A stretch of DNA of 64,000 nt from Colletotrichum lupini. Lineage: Eukaryota; Ascomycota; Sordariomycetes; Glomerellales; Glomerellaceae. The position numbers and the translations under genes were made by a program. The stretch is from the NCBI RefSeq assembly GCF_023278565.1, contig NC_064678.1, forward strand, positions 1,116,001 through 1,180,000. The letters are read 5' to 3'. The notes beneath the pieces are model-generated. The model did no database searches. It was given only the letters and a program-made list of their open reading frames with translations, and was not told the DNA's origin. Below, in pieces: positions 58,136 to 64,000 of the stretch (its first letter is position 1; the number at the start of each line of letters is the position of its first letter).

Positions 58136-60417
58136 GATGTGGAAGTCTCGAATGTGTGGTGGTGAAATTTGCTGCCGAAGGTGCGTTCGTAGAGGTTCAG
58201 TCGGCCAGGTTGCTGTCCAAGGTCGTCGTATGTGAGCAATTCAAGCGATTAAACGCTCATCGATTGATTTTCAACTGGAGATTTCAGAGTCAGTAAATCT
58301 CATGAGGTACAGGCGCAAAGAATGAGCGTACTTTGTTCCAGCCCTCCGGTGATAAGGACCGCGAACCTTCTGGCGAAGGATCGAAACAGCTGAGATTGGT
58401 TATGCTTGGAAGAGAGGAAGACGAGAGAGAACAGAGAACGTAGACAAGGAATGCAACTATTCTTTCTTGCTCTTTCCTCATTTTTCACTGGCTAGGTAGC
58501 TCCTACCTGAAAACACAAGCTCTTTGAAACGGGAAGGCACAATTACCTGAATACTGCTGCGTTTGCACAAGAGCGATGATATCACGTCACATTGTTGAGG
58601 TGGATAACAAAGAATCCAGCGGAATACCCAAGGACGGGAATGGTTTTGTTCGAACATCCACTCGTGTTCTTGCCTTACTCAAGATAGGATATTTGTGCCT
58701 GTAGATACTCACCCTCAAGATACTTAGGTACACTGTAGATACACGGATAGCTTTTATCAACACATCATACTTATCTTAAGATATAACTGGCCAGGAAAAT
58801 AAGTGCCTACTGTTCGAACAATATTCTTCATAAGTCTCTAGCAATGTTCAATGGACGTCCGGTGCCCAAGGTGATATTGATTAGCTAAATAATTGCACTG
58901 AGTTGAAATTAGAACCCTTGAACATTGGCCGCCTGGCGCTGATAATTTATCATAGGTGTAGTATACTCACAGTCTGTATCTGCAGCACATACCTAAGCTC
59001 AAGTGCTGTCCTGAAGACGATCAAGTTTTACCCCATCAATATGGCGAAGGCAGATTATCTCCGAATTTGGCCCAAATTTCCTCTACCACTCGTTTTTTTA
59101 ACTTAGGGATGTAGTCGGAGTAAAGATAAGCTTAACCCCTGTTCATTTTGATCTTCAACATTTGCTTCTGTCTTTACACTGTCGATGTCCCGTAGTTGAT
59201 GGGATACCTAGCCATGCTCAAGACTCCAACAAAAACACGGTTGACGTTAACCTGTCAAAAGGGGAAGGACCCCCAGTTCCACGCTGAAAGAAATATAGAA
59301 CATTCGATTGATATAGAAAGGAGAAATAATCTTGAAAGAACGGGATTTTAGTGATTGAGTAATACTATGAATTCAATACTGTCGGAAATCGACTAAGGCT
59401 AACCGGAGGTCATGAACGGAGCCCCGGGACTACCGAGGTTTGAGGAGTAGGAGCAGGAGAGATCGTGGTTTCGGAGTTACAATTTGCGCAATCGGGGCCG
59501 AAGACAATAAACAATCCGCCGTCAACTAGACGATATTTACTCCACATTGAGTGAGCATCTAGTTCTACAGGTCTCCGAAGATATTGTCCAGTCATCAAAG
59601 CGCATGTCACATTGTGAGCATACGGCAATTAAAGTTATGGCAAGCGAATCGTGATGTGGGTAACAATTACACTCATTTAAGTGGGCGGCCAGACTTATCC
59701 CTGCCAACATTTACTTGCGCCGCCGCTGTATCAAGTCACTTGAAGCCTGTGCTGGGATAAGGTAGTTAAATGCTCTTCACAGGCAGATAGTCTTGGTTTC
59801 TTCATGGCGAGGGACTTGATCGTGCTGCATTTACCTTCACCCAGGTGCTCAGGCACCTGCTCAAGGTGAGATCTGTATTGAAAGATCTAGGCAACATCAC
59901 GTTAGGCAGCAAGTGTAACATCGAGGCAGTGCTTATTTTTAAGTCGCCCTTGTAAGACAATAATTCTCACGCTAACACAACTTCGCCTAGGCACATCGAC
60001 GTAATTGGCATTACCAGCACGTTTCTCATTCGTTCAATGCTTCCAGGTAAGATTAACGGCCGACGGCGCAGCTCCGGCTCTCACTCAGGTGTCTCAAAAA
60101 CATGAGAATTTCTCAACCAGGCGGTCCAGCCCTGCGAGCCCTGCGAACTCTTGCGCCGACTGCGCCCGGAATCCTCCCGCTATCATGGGATAAATGCAGC
60201 GAGTCGCCGCGGTCCCTTCGCCGCGAAGCTACGGGAAAACCAGTCTATAAGCTGACTGCATCCAAGATAAATCGCCAGTTTTTTTCTGGTTCCTAATAAC
60301 ATCCGAATTCGATTTGCCTTGCCTCGTCAAATATCTGCGTACACCCAAAACAACAACTCACGTCTTTCCACCAAACAAGATCACCCTTCCACCAAGATAA
60401 ACTCCAATCTCCACAAA
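58136..60417. other. 2.3-kb gene-poor region
   Basis: Both strands were read without finding a family motif. A minus-strand frame at 59410-59628 contains VDGGLFIVFGPDCANC but is only 72 codons without a supported start or partner exon. The last 200 bp is CA-rich and is the probable leader of the membrane-protein gene at 60418. Confidence 0.4.
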
Positions 60418-60861
60418 ATGCCTGCTGTCCAGCTCTCAGAAACAGCCAACAGCGCCATCCACCATTTCCTTTCGGCGCGCAACTTCGACGACGACTACAA
60501 CGACGCGCGGAACAAGGCCAGAGCAATCGGGGGTGGCGTAATCGCAGCCATTGTTGTCGTTATCGTCCTTACCATTGCCGGCGTTATTTTCGCCATTATT
60601 AAATGCAGCCGCAGCAGGAAGAGACGGGCGCAAAACGAGTTGGGGATGAAGAAGTACGTGGGCGGAGTTCCGGTCACCGATGCGGCAACGGCGGGCAACA
60701 CGACCGTCCCGGCGCCCAGCGGGGGGGACATGAACGGATACGGGTTTAGCGGAGGATATGTTGCCAACGACGGAATTGCAGGCACCGGCAAGGATGCCCA
60801 CAACGCGTCGGATGCGATGCCCCCGGCGTACACTGCAAACAACGGCCCGACGGCGAACTAA
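60418..60861 (+). CDS. small single-pass membrane protein, unknown function
   Basis: 147 residues, single exon, start MPAVQLSETA at 60418. One strong transmembrane helix, GGGVIAAIVVVIVLTIAGVI at about residues 38-57, is followed by a basic stop-transfer segment KCSRSRKRRAQ, suggesting an N-outside, C-inside topology. The tail is low-complexity and rich in Gly, Ala, Asn and Pro, ending in a PPAY motif close to the C-terminus that could recruit a WW-domain ubiquitin ligase of the Rsp5 type. Proteins of this shape are common in ascomycetes and unnamed. It sits only 70 bp from the tail of the inverted LINE. Confidence 0.72.
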   Translation: MPAVQLSETANSAIHHFLSARNFDDDYNDARNKARAIGGGVIAAIVVVIVLTIAGVIFAIIKCSRSRKRRAQNELGMKKYVGGVPVTDAATAGNTTVPAPSGGDMNGYGFSGGYVANDGIAGTGKDAHNASDAMPPAYTANNGPTAN

Positions 60862-60929
60862 ATTCTTAACGAACGACAACGAAGACAACAGATAACAATA
60901 GAGGCTGGGATTGGAGATTATGACTACCC

Positions 60930-63900
60930 ATTGTTTGTTTGTTTGTTTGTACTATTTTACGCCGTGATGTCCTTAAGTGAGGCAAAAGGCGACTATATTA
61001 CGTTAAAATTATAAGACCGTATACCGTGCCCCGTAGAGCCTATATAATACCCTCTTATAAGATAATATAATATATACTCTAAGATTAACCCTTCTACCTA
61101 AGTATAGCCCCTTATAATATCTTATAACCTAGGGTAAATATACTTAGCAAAGTTTAAGTATTATGCTAGTAATATAATAAACTAACTAAGTAGTGTTTTA
61201 TATATTTATAAAAAGACTGTTATCGTATTATAGTAGGTATTACTATTTAAAATAAAGAGTCTAGTTCTTTTAGTAAGTAGAGGGAGAGTAGTATAGTATA
61301 AAGTAATAAAGTAAGGGGAGGAGGTATATAATATATATCGTATTATAAAGTAATATAATATATTATATAATAAGGTAAAGTGTTAATATAACGTAGATAA
61401 AGAGTAATATTATTATTAGTACCGCTATATATAGATATAAGCTTCGTAAGGCCGACGGGGTATATAACCTATTACGTATCTTAGTTAAACGAGCTATATT
61501 AACGTACTCGCTTTATAAAATTAATATTTATTAGGGGAGCTAATGGCCGTATTAGTAAACTTATTACGGTAGGGGGGTTTAGCTTAAAAGGGTCTGCTTT
61601 AAATAGTTAGTTAGGATACGAACTATATAATACGTCCTATTACGTCGGTCTATTAATATAAGGGCTAAGGAGGGCACCCCGAGACCTCTACTATAGCCGT
61701 ACTATTTAATAATAAATATAAGTTTAGTATTATCGTAACCACTTCCGCGCGCGCTAACCCGATTTTAATAAATATTAGTTTATTTTAAGTAAATATTAGT
61801 AAAGAACCGGGAGCTCTATAGTAGTATAATATAAATAGACTAGTTTTTACTAAGTTAATACCGGACGAAGTTAGCTTAGGCGAACTATAATATACCCCTA
61901 CGCGAGACTAAACGGTAATAATAAATATAATCGGGTACCTTCTCCCTTTTATATAAATAGTAGAGGTTAGTATTATCGTAGTTATATAAGTAATAGTATA
62001 TAGCATAGTCCTTATAGCCGGACCTAGCTAAGAAGAGCTAGTAAAGCTAGCGTTATATAAATAACTTTAGCTCGAGGCTCGCTATACTATTAATAAGTAA
62101 AGCGAGGGCCCTATAAGAGTCTAGTTAGTAATCCTCTTACTAGCCCTAAAGTATAGTTAACTATCTCTCTTAGGTACGACGCTTAATATAAGTAATAGTT
62201 AGGGGGCGTATAAGTAAGTTAGGGGGACTTATAATAATACCCTTTTTAACTAACCGGTCCGCTATCTCGTTCCTTATAATACCCTTATAACTAAGCGTTT
62301 AGTAAGAAGTAACAGGGACCCTAGCGTTTTTAATAAGCTCTTTAAACTTAAGAATAGTATATTAAAAAGATAAGAGGGGGGTATTATTTAGGTACTTAAT
62401 AGCGGCCTAATTATTTAAGTAGACTATAATAGTTATAGTAGACTTATTCCTAAGCCCTAGCGCCGCGCAAAGACCCGTAGTAGCCCCTTTTATTTTAACG
62501 TTAAAGACCTCGGCCCGGGAGAGGCGGTAGTACCTAAAATAAATTAGTTACGGTCCTTAGTAAATAATATACCTAAAGCCCATAGCCTCTAGAGTTATTT
62601 ATAACCTATTTATATAAGCTATAATATATATAATAAAAAGAGATTCGTACTATTTATAATAGCTTTATATCTCCTCTGTCTTAGTTACTTCTTAAGTATT
62701 ACTAAAGTTACTTATAATTAAGAAGTTGCGGGGTAGTAAGGCTAGTCGTAGGGGACGTTTAATTTAACTAGCTACTTAAATAAGTATAGTTAAGTAAGAG
62801 GGGTTCTTACGGTTACGCAGTAGCCTATAATCCCAAATCCTTTAAGCTAGGGAATAAAAATAGTTTAGTATAAAAAGCTTAATAATATAGCGGTCTCTAA
62901 GAGAAGCTTTATTAATAAAGTACTCGCCTTACGTAGTAGTACTATAACTAATATAATCTACTATATTAAAAGGGAGCCCCTTAAAGCGATATTAATAGGG
63001 GTCTAGAGGGTCCTAATAACTAACTTTAGCCCGTATTAGACTTCTAGTTAAGTACGTATCTCGGAGTTAACCCTAACTTTAAAAGTAGGTTAGGTCGGGC
63101 TAGGGTACTATAGCTTAGCGCTATATAGGGCCTTAGGGATAACGATAATATAGATCGCCTTATATATAGTAGCGGGGGGCATACTATTAAAAACTTTATT
63201 AAAACCTTTAATATAACTAACTATAAACCTAGCTTTACTTCGGTAGTTAGTAATATAGCTATAAAAAAGCAGCTTCTTATTAAAGGTAATACTTAGTTAC
63301 TTTATAATACCCTTTTTATATAGTTTAATCTCCTTATTACTATAGTAAATAGGGGGGGGGGGCGATATCTCCGGCCCTTAGCGAGGTCCGCTTCGTAAAA
63401 TAAAGGACTTTAGTTTTTTTAGGATTAAACTGAATAGTATTATCCCTACCCTAAGTAATAATATCGTTTAGAATCTACTATACCCGGGAGGTAGCCTTAG
63501 TAAGGTCCCTCTTAATACTTAGTATTATATAATTATTAGTATAACCGAATCTAAAGGACTCCGGGCTAATTTAATAGATTTGCTTAGTATATAATAAGAA
63601 GAGGATAGGTAAGATCGGTAACCCTTATAATAAACCGTAAAAGAGGGGGGATATAGGAGTTTAGTATTTTTTATAGTAGACCGAGGCTCGGTATAACTAG
63701 TTAAGGTACTATACCTAGGTAATAATATTTTTAAACTAACCCTATGCCCAGAGCCGATTATATAGCCGGTTATATAATACTAAGTCGAAGGCTCTTTTAA
63801 TATTTATTATAATAATAATAATAACTAGCTTCTTATTAAAAATAGCCTATATATTATAAGCTATTACCCTAGCTATATCTATAGCCGATTGCCTAGGTAG

Positions 63901-64000
63901 TGCCCCGGCTATTTATAAGTTAAGTACGCCTTAAGTAATAGTAAGATAAGATATCTTCCTAGCTATAAGGCGCTCTAGCCCCTTCCTTAGGGTCGCTAAG
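60930..64000 (-). mobile_element. second, inverted copy of the LINE (3' part in window)
   Basis: The minus-strand copy begins with a TTTG-repeat tail at 60931-60950 and runs out of the window. It is collinear with the first copy: position 64000 corresponds to about 48577 there, so about 3.07 kb of the 3' part is present. Direct comparison of the tail-proximal 100 bp shows almost only transitions. RNase H and reverse-transcriptase regions are present in mutated form. The target duplication at the far end is not in view. Confidence 0.92.

Noticed and set aside
59410..59628. 72-codon minus-strand frame with a CANC motif
   Set aside because: Could be one exon of a secreted protein, but no start, partner exon or signal sequence was found.
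1..64000. CRISPR arrays, bacterial operons or phage features
   Set aside because: Spliced genes and fungal families throughout. The only short tandem arrays are the MITE minisatellite and the LINE tails.

Overview
This is genomic DNA of a filamentous ascomycete (Pezizomycotina, probably a Sordariomycete). The support is: many short GT-AG introns of about 45-90 bp, Zn2Cys6 transcription factors, Pth11/SAT4-type rhodopsin-fold membrane proteins, a LysM protein, fungal FAD-linked oxidases, and long AT-rich retroelements carrying the transition-only, CpA-directed damage of repeat-induced point mutation (RIP). Species cannot be fixed from the sequence.

Layout. 0.3-17.5 kb is a healthy gene block: a Zn2Cys6 regulator next to an intracellular PA14-type GH3 beta-glucosidase, a 588-bp Mutator-like MITE with 84-bp inverted ends and a 9-bp target duplication, a seven-helix membrane protein, a secreted PA-domain subtilisin, a small spliced NIF3-like gene on the minus strand, and a metallo-beta-lactamase-fold hydrolase.

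17.8-34.4 kb looks like a decaying secondary-metabolism and effector region. It holds an ABC-transporter relic, a 5'-truncated FAD-linked oxidase, a LysM protein, a broken small gene, an intact flavin monooxygenase divergent from a dual C2H2/Zn2Cys6 regulator, a polyketide-synthase ketosynthase relic, an intact questin-oxidase-like gene, a second FAD-linked oxidase, and a doubtful hypothetical gene. Four frame breaks here fall at or near homopolymer runs, so they may be real decay or assembly errors.

34.96-42.0 kb is one complete Copia LTR retrotransposon, on the minus strand, with 205-bp LTRs and the 5-bp duplication TAAAC. A five-exon flavin monooxygenase follows (42.1-44.4 kb). 45.16-51.65 kb is a complete LINE with an ACAA-repeat tail and an 11-bp target duplication. 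Another copy of the same LINE, inverted, starts at 60.93 kb and leaves the window. Between the two copies lie an ankyrin-repeat/CorA-like membrane protein gene carrying an in-frame stop, a hypothetical gene and a small single-pass membrane protein.

How the genes may work together is inference. The first regulator may control the adjacent beta-glucosidase. The 22-33 kb genes (monooxygenase, regulator, PKS relic, questin-oxidase-like, FAD oxidase) have the make-up of an aromatic polyketide cluster whose core enzyme has been lost.
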